NCBI RefSeq assembly: GCF_001641615.1
Contig: NZ_LRRU01000020.1
Span: 268,525-332,524 of the forward strand
From: Pseudoalteromonas gelatinilytica
GTDB taxonomy: Bacteria > Pseudomonadota > Gammaproteobacteria > Enterobacterales > Alteromonadaceae
Reading direction: 5' to 3'
Length of the DNA: 64,000 bases
In this document: one piece after another, positions 24,632 to 32,846 of the stretch
Numbering within the stretch: the stretch's first letter is position 1
How the letters are laid out: the number at the start of each line of letters is the position of its first letter
Made by a program: the position numbers and the translations under genes
Notes under the pieces: generated by a model
The model's input: only the letters and a program-made list of their open reading frames with translations
Told to the model about the DNA's origin: nothing
Databases searched by the model: none

Positions 24632-25465
24632 ATGATGAAAAAGTTGCTTTGTACGCTGTCCCTCATTTTCAGCTTACCGCTTTGTGCATACCAAACCGAT
24701 ACCCACATATTTAAGGGTAAAAAAACTGCCATCGAAAAACCTGTAACGGTGACATTACCGGATGGCTATCAAGACTCAAAAAAGTACAATGTTATCTATG
24801 TATTACACGGTTACAGTGGTAATCACAGCGATTGGACTAAGCTGACAAACATTGAAAAACTGGCAGACCAATATGATGTCATCATAGTTAACCCAGATGG
24901 TAACTTCGGTTCGTGGTATCTCGATTCTGATATCGACAAAAACTCGCAATACGAAACCTACATCGCAGACGATTTACTAAATTATATCGATTTCAAATAT
25001 TCGACCAATCGGTCTAAAAGTGGCCGTGCAATCACAGGCTTATCAATGGGTGGCTTTGGTGCTTTGCACATTGCAATAAATCACCCAAACCTGTTTGCAG
25101 CAGTTTCAGGAATATCTGCTGGAGTTGATGTTAGGCCTTTTAGTGCAGAGTTTGACCTTGCAAAAGTACTAGGCAGTTACGCTGAAAACAAAGAAAAATG
25201 GGATAGCATTGCCATTATTAATAACCTTCATAAAATTGCTGCTGGCAATACGGCATGGAAAAAAGGCGCTGATACCTTACCGATTATGCTTGATATAGGC
25301 GTTGATGACTTTTTTATTGAGCAAAACCGAGCGCTACACCAGGCGATGTTAAACATGCGCATCCGCCATGATTATGTTGAGCGTCCGGGTATTCATGACT
25401 GGCACTATTGGAATAAAGTGATTGCCTTTCAATTTTTATTTTTAACCTCACATATGGCGCCATAA
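24632..25465 (+). CDS. exported alpha/beta-hydrolase esterase
   Basis: A 277-residue esterase with a signal peptide ending near residue 19 (LCA). VIYVLHGYSGNH is the oxyanion-hole region, GLSMGGFGAL the nucleophile elbow, the acid is probably in DIGVDDFF, and HDWHYW holds the catalytic His. It resembles the esterase D/tributyrin esterase group (PF00756). It should act in the periplasm or outside the cell. Two adjacent ATGs exist; AAAAAGGA precedes the first. The VanZ-like gene follows after 3 bases. Confidence 0.88.
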   Translation: MMKKLLCTLSLIFSLPLCAYQTDTHIFKGKKTAIEKPVTVTLPDGYQDSKKYNVIYVLHGYSGNHSDWTKLTNIEKLADQYDVIIVNPDGNFGSWYLDSDIDKNSQYETYIADDLLNYIDFKYSTNRSKSGRAITGLSMGGFGALHIAINHPNLFAAVSGISAGVDVRPFSAEFDLAKVLGSYAENKEKWDSIAIINNLHKIAAGNTAWKKGADTLPIMLDIGVDDFFIEQNRALHQAMLNMRIRHDYVERPGIHDWHYWNKVIAFQFLFLTSHMAP

Positions 25466-25468
25466 AAG

Positions 25469-25864
25469 ATGTTTCAACGTATTCTTGTGTTAATTGCTAT
25501 CGGCTTTTTTGGTTTTATTGGTTGGGTTATCTATCTTGCCAATACTGGGCAAAAGTCGGTGTTTTTCGAACTTGTTGCGGCAATTCCTTACGGTGATAAG
25601 TTGGGGCATTTTTGCTTATTTGGACTACTTACGCTATTCATCAACCTTGCCTTTAAGTTTAAAACAATGAACGTTGCTGGGCGGCCTATTTATTTAGCTG
25701 TGCTGATTGTAAGTACATTTGTGATTTTAGAAGAGCTAAGCCAGTATTTTGTAGAATCTCGAACGCTAGATTTTGTTGATTTAATCGCTGATTTTGCGGG
25801 TATTGCCGTATTCAGTGCTTTTTCAGCTTGGCTTTGTAAAAAGTTATATCCAATTAAGGTCTAA
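25469..25864 (+). CDS. VanZ-like membrane protein
   Basis: A 131-residue protein with four helices. GDKLGHFCLFGLLT and EELSQYFVESRTLDFVDLIADFAGI are the two signature regions of the VanZ-like family (the second holds the conserved E-Q and D-D-N positions). It is in an operon with the esterase. The role of chromosomal VanZ-like proteins in Gram-negative bacteria is unclear. Confidence 0.85.
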   Translation: MFQRILVLIAIGFFGFIGWVIYLANTGQKSVFFELVAAIPYGDKLGHFCLFGLLTLFINLAFKFKTMNVAGRPIYLAVLIVSTFVILEELSQYFVESRTLDFVDLIADFAGIAVFSAFSAWLCKKLYPIKV

Positions 25865-25925
25865 ACTTTCAGTGACTTGTTAGGTTTCGTCTATACTCAG
25901 TGTAGACCTAGCTTAAAAGTTGCGT

Positions 25926-26834
25926 ATGAACATAGATACATCGGATTACTTGTCAGACATTATTGAGCTTCTACTCGATGCAGTATGCGTAGTTGATGCC
26001 AAAGGCACGTTACTTTTTACTAATCCAGCCTTTGAAACAATTTTCGGATACGCGCCAGAAGAAGCCATCAATAGAAACATGTTGGACTTTGTTTATCCAG
26101 AAGACAGAGCCAAAACCATCAATGCCATTAATCAAATAGTGGTTAATGATCAGCATCCACGATTTGAAAACCGCTGGGTTAGAAAAGATGGCAGAGTAGT
26201 GCATGTTTTGTGGTCTGTTTATTGGTCAAAAGAAAAGCAAGTGAGAGTAGCTATTGCTTATGACATTACAGAGCAAAAAAAGCTCGAACAAAAACTGATT
26301 TATATGGCAGGGCATGACCCTCTGACCGATCTTCCCAACCGCAGTTTCTTAACCACCCAGCTCGAGGAATCATTGTCAATTGCGAACACCATTTCAACCG
26401 TGATTGCAGTACTGTTTATCGATATTGATGGCTTTAAGCAAGTTAATGATATTCATGGTCATGGTGCAGGCGACAAACTCTTAAAAACCATTGCCATGCG
26501 TATTCGTCATGTTCTCAAAAAAGAAGACAGTGTAGGGCGCTTAGGGGGCGATGAGTTTGTAGTGATCCTCAATAGCATTAAACATAAAAGAGACGTCATC
26601 GAAATGGTTGATGAATTAATAACCGAGATTTGCCAACCCTTAATTTATAACGATGCAGAGCTTATTTACTCGCCAAGTATCGGTGCCGTACTATTCCCTG
26701 AGCATTATGGTGACGCAGAATATCTCATTCAGTGTGCTGATAAAGCCATGTACAAAGCAAAGTATGAAGGGGGTAATCGCATGGTGTTTTATAATGATGG
26801 AATAAAGTTACCCGGCGCTAAAAACACAGGGTAA
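25926..26834 (+). CDS. PAS-GGDEF diguanylate cyclase
   Basis: A 302-residue cytoplasmic protein with an N-terminal PAS domain (residues ~8-125, ending in the PAC-like VAIAYDITEQKKLEQ) and a GGDEF domain with an intact RLGGDEF active site, so it should make c-di-GMP. The inhibitory I-site, RxxD five residues before GGDEF, reads KKED, so feedback control is probably weakened. There is no membrane helix or EAL domain. The ATG at 25926 is preferred to an in-frame TTG two codons earlier. Confidence 0.9.
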   Translation: MNIDTSDYLSDIIELLLDAVCVVDAKGTLLFTNPAFETIFGYAPEEAINRNMLDFVYPEDRAKTINAINQIVVNDQHPRFENRWVRKDGRVVHVLWSVYWSKEKQVRVAIAYDITEQKKLEQKLIYMAGHDPLTDLPNRSFLTTQLEESLSIANTISTVIAVLFIDIDGFKQVNDIHGHGAGDKLLKTIAMRIRHVLKKEDSVGRLGGDEFVVILNSIKHKRDVIEMVDELITEICQPLIYNDAELIYSPSIGAVLFPEHYGDAEYLIQCADKAMYKAKYEGGNRMVFYNDGIKLPGAKNTG

Positions 26835-26838
26835 CTTT
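26804..26838. terminator. hairpin overlapping the stop codon of the GGDEF gene
   Basis: Arms AAAGTTACCC (26804-26813) and GGGTAACTTT (26829-26838) pair perfectly across a 15-base loop, and the right arm contains the gene's TAA. There is no long T-run, so it may be a weak terminator between convergent genes or an mRNA end-protecting structure. Confidence 0.45.
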
Positions 26839-26857
26839 GGAGTGAATGCAGTGTTAT

Positions 26858-27958
26858 TTACAATAAGTACTTAGCACGCAGGATTTGAATGTCTTCATCG
26901 CTTACGTCTAATTCGGCTTGAATGTAATTAAGTACGCTTCCGTGTTGCTGCTCCATGCTCTCAATTGCAGATTCAAGTAAAGGCTGAGTAACCCCTTTAA
27001 GTGGCATCGCTACTTCTTTTGGTAGGCTGGCAAAAAACTGCATCATAGCTGCATATTTTGGGTCCATTTTGCCAGTGTCCTTAGCAAGCATATTTTCAAA
27101 ATCGAGGTAGTCGTTTGATGCAAGATAGTCATTCATAATTGTCTGTTGATCAACGCCTAGCACAGTTAAAATCAATGCAGCACTGATACCTGTACGGTCT
27201 TTTCCTGCCGTACAATGGAACAATAAACCGCCATCTTTATTTACTAAGCGGTCGAACATCTGTGTGTAGTTTTGCTTTTGGTCTTCTACAATTCGCGGGT
27301 ACATTTGTACCATCACATTTTCGAGCTTTTCACGGCTTAGGTTAGGGTCACGAAGCACTTTGCCGATTTGTCCCATATCAAAGTCCATTTCGTAGTCACG
27401 GTCGATGATTTCAACCTTATCAGCAGCCCACACTGTGACTTCTGAATCTCGCTCTGAATTAGCACGAAAATCAACAAGGGTATCGATATTTAAGCTATTG
27501 ATAAGCGCATAGTCGTCGTTTGTTAGATTCGCTAAAACCCCAGAACGGTAAATTTTGCCCCATTTTACAGTGCGGCCATCTTGGGTTTTGTAGCCGCCTA
27601 AGTCGCGGAAGTTACGGCCACCTTCAAGTGGAATTAGTCGCGTTGTGGTCATAGTTACTTCACCATTTTCTGGTTTTACAAAAAAGTAATAACGCTGATG
27701 CTTATCACTTGGTGACCAATTAAATACATTGGTAGTAATATCATCAGCAATGAGTGTTGCATTCGTTAAATCTGGTGTTGTTGATACCAGAACATCAACA
27801 GCTGCAGAGACATCTTGCTGCCAGCTAATTTGGTAGTTTTCATTATTAAAATTAGTTTGTGCGGATTCAATAGCGACTTTAGGCGTAGTTGCTGTGCAAG
27901 CTGCAAGTGTTGATGAGACTAAAGCAGCAATGGCAATTTTTTTAAATATTGTTTTCAT
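26858..27958 (-). CDS. lipoprotein tyrosine-phosphatase-like protein
   Basis: A 366-residue predicted lipoprotein (lipobox LAAC, Cys21). GGRNFRDLGGY and HCTAGKDRTG with the nucleophile Cys249 are the hallmarks of the Y_phosphatase3 / MptpB-like family, which can act on phosphotyrosine, phosphoserine or phosphoinositides. The N-terminal ~110 residues form a small beta-rich domain. It lies 65 bases after the TonB receptor and is probably co-transcribed, so it may release phosphate from a compound captured at the cell surface; that is inference. Confidence 0.87.
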   Translation of the reverse strand: MKTIFKKIAIAALVSSTLAACTATTPKVAIESAQTNFNNENYQISWQQDVSAAVDVLVSTTPDLTNATLIADDITTNVFNWSPSDKHQRYYFFVKPENGEVTMTTTRLIPLEGGRNFRDLGGYKTQDGRTVKWGKIYRSGVLANLTNDDYALINSLNIDTLVDFRANSERDSEVTVWAADKVEIIDRDYEMDFDMGQIGKVLRDPNLSREKLENVMVQMYPRIVEDQKQNYTQMFDRLVNKDGGLLFHCTAGKDRTGISAALILTVLGVDQQTIMNDYLASNDYLDFENMLAKDTGKMDPKYAAMMQFFASLPKEVAMPLKGVTQPLLESAIESMEQQHGSVLNYIQAELDVSDEDIQILRAKYLL

Positions 27959-28023
27959 GGTTATTCCTTGGCTATTAGTCAGCTCAGAGCGATTAAACTC
28001 TGAGCTGAAAATTAAAAAGTAGG

Positions 28024-30513
28024 TTAGAAGTTGATGCGAACACCCGCCATATAACGGCGGCCGTAGCGTTCAATTTGGTTAGGGGTGGCTTCTGTGCCGA
28101 TGTAACGCACGTCAATTTCATCGGTAAGGTTGTTGATGTTGGCGTAAAAACTCACATCTGAACCATACACAGGCTCTGCTAATGTGTAACTCAGTGAAAG
28201 GTCTAAACGGGTCTGTGCAGCCCAATATTCACCCATGCTGTCGTTTTCTGTGGTTGATAACCAATCATCACGATACTGATAATTTAAACGCGCGGAGAAT
28301 AGGTCGTTTTCATAGTAAACAGAGCTGTTGAAAATCATGTCTGATGTGCCTGGTAAACTAAAGCTGCTACCTGAAAGCGTGGTAAATTCACTGTCTAAGA
28401 GGGTTAGGTTGGCAGAGAAACCAAAGCCATCCCAACTTTCAGAGATAAAATCGCTGGCTTGGCCAATAAAGTTAAGCTCGATACCTTGGAAGTGACCTTC
28501 GTCACCATTGATAAACCCTGTGTACTTCCATTGTTCACCGGCAAACTCACTGATGTAGTTACCTGCATCTACATAGGTCGTATCCGCATAAATTACATCA
28601 TCAATGTGCCGGTAGAAAGCGCCTACTGCAACAAGGCTTGCATCGCCTGCATACCACTCTAATGACATATCAGCGCCGTATGAAGACTCTGCCTCTAAGA
28701 ACGGATTACCCCCTGAGATGGTTTGCTCTGTGGTATCAATCGATGCTGATGCGCGCCATTCATTGTAAGTAGGGCGGCTCATACCCGTTGAAAGTGCGGC
28801 TCTGAATTTAACTTGATCAGATAAATCAATATTTAAATTCACACTCGGCAATACTTCAGTGAAGGTACCAGAATGTTCTCCTTCTGGACCACTGCTGGTG
28901 TAGTCAGTACTTTCGATACGTACACCACTGACTAAAGAACCCCATTTGAATTGGTTGGTCACCATGGCATAGGCTGTAGTGATGTTTTCATCAATATTGA
29001 TTTTGCTGGCGTTATCTGGGGTGACCGTAAGACCACCTGATGCGCTTTCTAAATCTGCTCTAAGCTGTTTATTGTCGAAGTAAGTGCCGTTAATGCTGTT
29101 TGTGAAATCTGTATGCCACGCTTGATCAGTTACATAGTCACTTGGATTGATCCCATATAGTGATCCCATGCCACCATTTGTGCCATAGCCCTGTGCTTCA
29201 CGCTGGTCATGGCCTAGCCCCATTTTAAAGGTGTTGTTAAGCCCTGCGAAAGCAAAGTCAGTTTCTGCGTCTAGCTTAAATTGCAGGCTATCAATCGATA
29301 ACGCACTGCCGTAAACCAGCAGCATTTCGTAGCCATAGTCTATATCGTTAAGTGAAGTGCCTGGTGCAAGTGTGACAAGAGGGTCGTTAATATCTGATAC
29401 ATCATAGCTTGCGACCGCAGCGCCATATAAACTGTAAGGCAGGGGTAAAAACACATCGTTTTCGGTTTTTGTGAAGTTTGTACGCGCTTCTAAAAACCAA
29501 TCACCTAACTGGAGATCAGCGCCGAGTGTGTTGGTCCATGTTGAGTTTTCATATAAACCATACTCTAAAGAGCGGCTTACCATGGCAAGACCTGTGCCTG
29601 TTTCACCGGCAGCTAGATTGCTGCCCGCAGCTTCTGCACCGCCTGCAAAATCAAACACATACTGGTTACGCTCTTCGTGATCTTGGAATTTGCTGTACAG
29701 CGTACTAAAGAAAAAACGGTTCATTGAATCGCTCGGACGATATTCAAATCGACCACCATAGGCTTCGTCTTCGCGTTTTACTTTATAGCTACGCATATCA
29801 AGTTCGTTAACAACTAGCTCAGAATCCACTTGTTCTAAGTCGAATTCGCGGTTATCCGTGATTTGTTCACGGCTGTTTTGTGATGCGAATAAACTAATAC
29901 CTACATTTTCGCCTGACCATGACGTTCGCACTGAAAACTTACTAATATCACCATCTCCTAATGCTTGATTACCTAAACCTACATCAGTGGCTAGTGAGAA
30001 ACCCTCGACATCAAACGGGTTAAAAGTTTCGATATTAATAAAACCAGCAATCGATTCGCCTGGCATATCAGGCATAATTGCTTTATTGGCAGATAAACGA
30101 CTAGTAATAACAGACGGGAAGCTGTCAAAACGCGGAATACGGCCATTTTCAGCGCCAGGAATGGTCATGCCATCTATGGCAATTGTGGTGTAACGAAATG
30201 GTGCACCGCGAAAGTTTATATAGCGGGCTTGGCCTTGATCGCGTTCGATAGCAAGGCCCGGAACGCGACCTAATGAATCTGCTAAGTTTTGGTCAGGAAA
30301 GCGGCCAATGGTATCAGCAGCAACAATATCAACAAAGTTAGAGGCAGATTGCTTTGCCATGATAGCTGCTTTTTGGCTGTCTTTTATAGGGGATGCAACA
30401 GCAACGACTTCTTCTATTTCGTTATAGTCGTTTGTCTGTGCTGCATAGCTATACGACGATGAACAGGCAAGTACTACGCAAGCCGCTAATCGATTTCGAG
30501 CAAATGGTGTCAC
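28024..30513 (-). CDS. TonB-dependent outer membrane receptor
   Basis: An 829-residue receptor with a signal peptide (cleavage near YAA, residue 25), a plug domain (DTIGRFPDQNLADSLGRVPGLAIERDQGQARYINFRG-type region, residues ~60-190) and a beta barrel ending in the expected aromatic terminal strand (YMAGVRINF). A TonB-box-like EEVVAVAS lies near residue 33. The plug style (IAIDGMTIPG) is common in Alteromonadales receptors for carbohydrates and other organic substrates rather than siderophores. The phosphatase lipoprotein follows it and an uncharacterised gene pair diverges from it. Confidence 0.9.
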   Translation of the reverse strand: MTPFARNRLAACVVLACSSSYSYAAQTNDYNEIEEVVAVASPIKDSQKAAIMAKQSASNFVDIVAADTIGRFPDQNLADSLGRVPGLAIERDQGQARYINFRGAPFRYTTIAIDGMTIPGAENGRIPRFDSFPSVITSRLSANKAIMPDMPGESIAGFINIETFNPFDVEGFSLATDVGLGNQALGDGDISKFSVRTSWSGENVGISLFASQNSREQITDNREFDLEQVDSELVVNELDMRSYKVKREDEAYGGRFEYRPSDSMNRFFFSTLYSKFQDHEERNQYVFDFAGGAEAAGSNLAAGETGTGLAMVSRSLEYGLYENSTWTNTLGADLQLGDWFLEARTNFTKTENDVFLPLPYSLYGAAVASYDVSDINDPLVTLAPGTSLNDIDYGYEMLLVYGSALSIDSLQFKLDAETDFAFAGLNNTFKMGLGHDQREAQGYGTNGGMGSLYGINPSDYVTDQAWHTDFTNSINGTYFDNKQLRADLESASGGLTVTPDNASKINIDENITTAYAMVTNQFKWGSLVSGVRIESTDYTSSGPEGEHSGTFTEVLPSVNLNIDLSDQVKFRAALSTGMSRPTYNEWRASASIDTTEQTISGGNPFLEAESSYGADMSLEWYAGDASLVAVGAFYRHIDDVIYADTTYVDAGNYISEFAGEQWKYTGFINGDEGHFQGIELNFIGQASDFISESWDGFGFSANLTLLDSEFTTLSGSSFSLPGTSDMIFNSSVYYENDLFSARLNYQYRDDWLSTTENDSMGEYWAAQTRLDLSLSYTLAEPVYGSDVSFYANINNLTDEIDVRYIGTEATPNQIERYGRRYMAGVRINF

Positions 30514-30821
30514 TTGAATACTCCGGGTTATTTTGGATGTTTTAAAAAGTTGGGCAAAGAATGGAATAGAAATATTGCAGTTTGGTTAAACTGGCATCGT
30601 TATAAAAAACAGGGATATCTTTTAAATTTTAGTGTTTATTAAACAATGAGTTGGTAAATTTTAGAGATGTCTTTTTAGTTAATTTACTTAACCAAATAAG
30701 GGGACATGAAAGGTTAAATTTGATGTTTTTATGACAAATAAACTAACCCAATCGTTTTTCATAAGTTTGTAATACAAATGCTATAAATTAGTCATTTAAA
30801 AGACACCTTTAACAATAAAAA
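30514..30821. promoter_or_regulatory. divergent intergenic region upstream of TonB receptor
   Basis: A 308-base AT-rich region between divergent genes. It contains a spaced inverted repeat GTTAA-TTTAC-TTAAC near 30679-30693. I cannot place promoters with confidence, and no RNA element is evident. Confidence 0.35.
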
Positions 30822-31661
30822 ATGCCACGTAATTTTGTTTTCACTATTTTAAGACTGCTTATTGCCACACTGGTTTTACTGCCTGCCATGGTGTTTTTAA
30901 GCCAGCAAACAATTGAGCCTGTGGTTTTAAAAGAGCAATACAGTTACAGCTGCAAAGTAAAAAATACGAGCGGTAAAAAGCATTTTCATATTTATATGCC
31001 GACTAATTGGCAGGTTGAAGAGTTTGCGCAGACCTTATGCGATACGTTGCTCGCTAAGCAGAGTTTTGAAACTGTCACTGTGTATTGGCAACCCAGAGAA
31101 ATGCTAAGTACAGAACAATTACTCAGTGACAATTATGCGCTTTTTCTAAATCGTGATTATGCCTTAAGTGGTCTACTACCAAATTGGGATGATTTTTATA
31201 CAGCAATATTAAGCTTGCCAAGTTATCAGATTTCATGGTTTTCACATCAAGACAATATGCAGCTTTCAGCAAATTCATTAAAGAATAAACGAATAGGTTT
31301 ACTCGAAGACAAGCGCAGTGAGTCTGGTTATTTAGCCCCTATGAGTGAATTAAAACAGTTTGGTCAAGGGCTTGATAATGCACAATTGGTTTTTTACCCA
31401 AATAGAGAAAGTTTGGTTAATGACTTCTTGGCAGAAAAACTCGATATTATTCCGAGTGTCGGTCACCATGGGCAATTAAAGCGTTGGCCAGCTTCAAAAA
31501 CACAGCCTTTACAGCATGTTTCATCAACCTTATCTTGGTACCTTAATGATCAATATGCTGATTTAGCGCCGTCGCTTGTAACCTATTTACAGCAATATCA
31601 GTCAAGGTTGTTAAAGGTTCATACCACGCATCCTTATAGTCTCGATAAGGGGCTAAGATGA
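30822..31661 (+). CDS. periplasmic binding-like protein, uncharacterised
   Basis: A 279-residue protein I do not recognise by name. It has an N-terminal signal or membrane anchor (residues ~8-27). The middle, LKNKRIGLLEDKRSESGYLAPMSELKQFG, followed by FYPNRESLVNDFLAEKLDIIPSV, resembles the second lobe of PhnD-like type-2 periplasmic binding proteins (usual form KGK..A..D..S.SGYL.P). The first lobe is unusually divergent. Its stop overlaps the next start as ATGA, so the two form a coupled operon. The downstream gene encodes a membrane protein with a cytoplasmic domain, which makes a sensing rather than a transport role likely; there is no ABC permease or ATPase nearby. Confidence 0.55.
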   Translation: MPRNFVFTILRLLIATLVLLPAMVFLSQQTIEPVVLKEQYSYSCKVKNTSGKKHFHIYMPTNWQVEEFAQTLCDTLLAKQSFETVTVYWQPREMLSTEQLLSDNYALFLNRDYALSGLLPNWDDFYTAILSLPSYQISWFSHQDNMQLSANSLKNKRIGLLEDKRSESGYLAPMSELKQFGQGLDNAQLVFYPNRESLVNDFLAEKLDIIPSVGHHGQLKRWPASKTQPLQHVSSTLSWYLNDQYADLAPSLVTYLQQYQSRLLKVHTTHPYSLDKGLR

Positions 31662-32755
31662 ATTACTTAAAAGCCCTTGTATTATTTTTACTTATTTTTG
31701 TTGGGCTGATTTATTTATCTGGCCAAAATGCTAAGCAGCAACTAATGATGACACTTGCAGAGCAGCTTCCTCAGGTTGTTAACCCTTCACTCAATAATGC
31801 CATAGATGAAAGCCAAGAACTTTCGCGCATGAGCCACTCACTAGTAGATGATTTACATGACATTACTTTTGTATCAAAGCTACCGGTTGACTTAGTGGCC
31901 TCTTTGACTGTAGCTGAGTTAAACCTAAGTAAAACAAAGCTTTCAGGAAGTAACACACTTAACTGGCAATTTGGTAATCACACTCTCTATGCAAGCATTG
32001 ATAGCTCGGTTAACTTTAACTACTGGCTGGTGGCATTTTGGGCAGGTGCATTTACTGCACTAGGTCTACTTATTGATTATTTGTTCACGCTTATTTTTAA
32101 GTTTCAACCTTTCAGGCAAAAAGTATCTATACCTGATGCAGTAAACTCTGGGAAAGATAAGTTAAGCACAGCTATTGAAGAGTTACGCTGGTTTGATGGT
32201 TTAAAGCAACAGGGTTTAATAAAGGGTTTAACGGCACAGCAAGAATTACAATTGGCATCGATTAAAGAGCAGCAACAATGTTGGTTTAGCATAGCCCTAA
32301 AGCAAGGTTTAAACATTGAACAAGCATTAAAAGCAGCAGAGGCTGATGATGCGTTATGCTTTGACTTAGCAAATCAGCAAGTAATTATTCATGGTGTGCC
32401 CATCCGGCTTTCAAAGACACCTTTACTTTATTATTTTTGGTATGCAAAAAGAAAGTTTGAAGCCGAGCCTGCTTATTTAAATCCGCCACAGGGTAAACCT
32501 GATCATAAAAATGGCCAGCAGCTAGCCAAATTAATGCAGCAGTATGGTGGTCACCAAAAAGCGATACGTGATCTTGATGAAGGCTTAAAAGGCAAAACCT
32601 TAGATCAAAACCGCAATAAAATTAAAACTGAGCTGCAACGCGTGCTTGAAGGATTGGCATGTGATTATCTTTTTGATAGTGAAAGGGACGAGCGAACTGC
32701 TCGCTATCGTTATAGCTTGAAGTTACCAGCGTCTAAATTAAAGCTTGGCCCGTAG
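31658..32755 (+). CDS. two-helix membrane protein with winged-helix-like C-terminus
   Basis: A 365-residue protein I do not recognise. Helices at ~5-20 and ~121-147 enclose a ~100-residue periplasmic segment; the remaining ~215 residues are cytoplasmic. The C-terminal part (from ~230) reads VIIHGVPIRLSKTPLLYYFWYA ... LDQNRNKIKTELQ ... ARYRYSLKL, a spacing like winged-helix DNA-binding domains of the OmpR/ToxR kind (beta strand, recognition helix, beta hairpin with basic residues). If so, this is a membrane-bound one-component regulator with its DNA-binding domain at the C-terminus, paired with the binding-like protein encoded just before it. The domain call is a weak sequence impression. Confidence 0.5.
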   Translation: MNYLKALVLFLLIFVGLIYLSGQNAKQQLMMTLAEQLPQVVNPSLNNAIDESQELSRMSHSLVDDLHDITFVSKLPVDLVASLTVAELNLSKTKLSGSNTLNWQFGNHTLYASIDSSVNFNYWLVAFWAGAFTALGLLIDYLFTLIFKFQPFRQKVSIPDAVNSGKDKLSTAIEELRWFDGLKQQGLIKGLTAQQELQLASIKEQQQCWFSIALKQGLNIEQALKAAEADDALCFDLANQQVIIHGVPIRLSKTPLLYYFWYAKRKFEAEPAYLNPPQGKPDHKNGQQLAKLMQQYGGHQKAIRDLDEGLKGKTLDQNRNKIKTELQRVLEGLACDYLFDSERDERTARYRYSLKLPASKLKLGP

Positions 32756-32846
32756 TTTTAACCTAGTAATTTGTTTTCTAACTCATAACTATTGCGCGAA
32801 ATGAAATATTAGTTAGCCTTTAATGATTCATTGAAGGAGTGAAACT

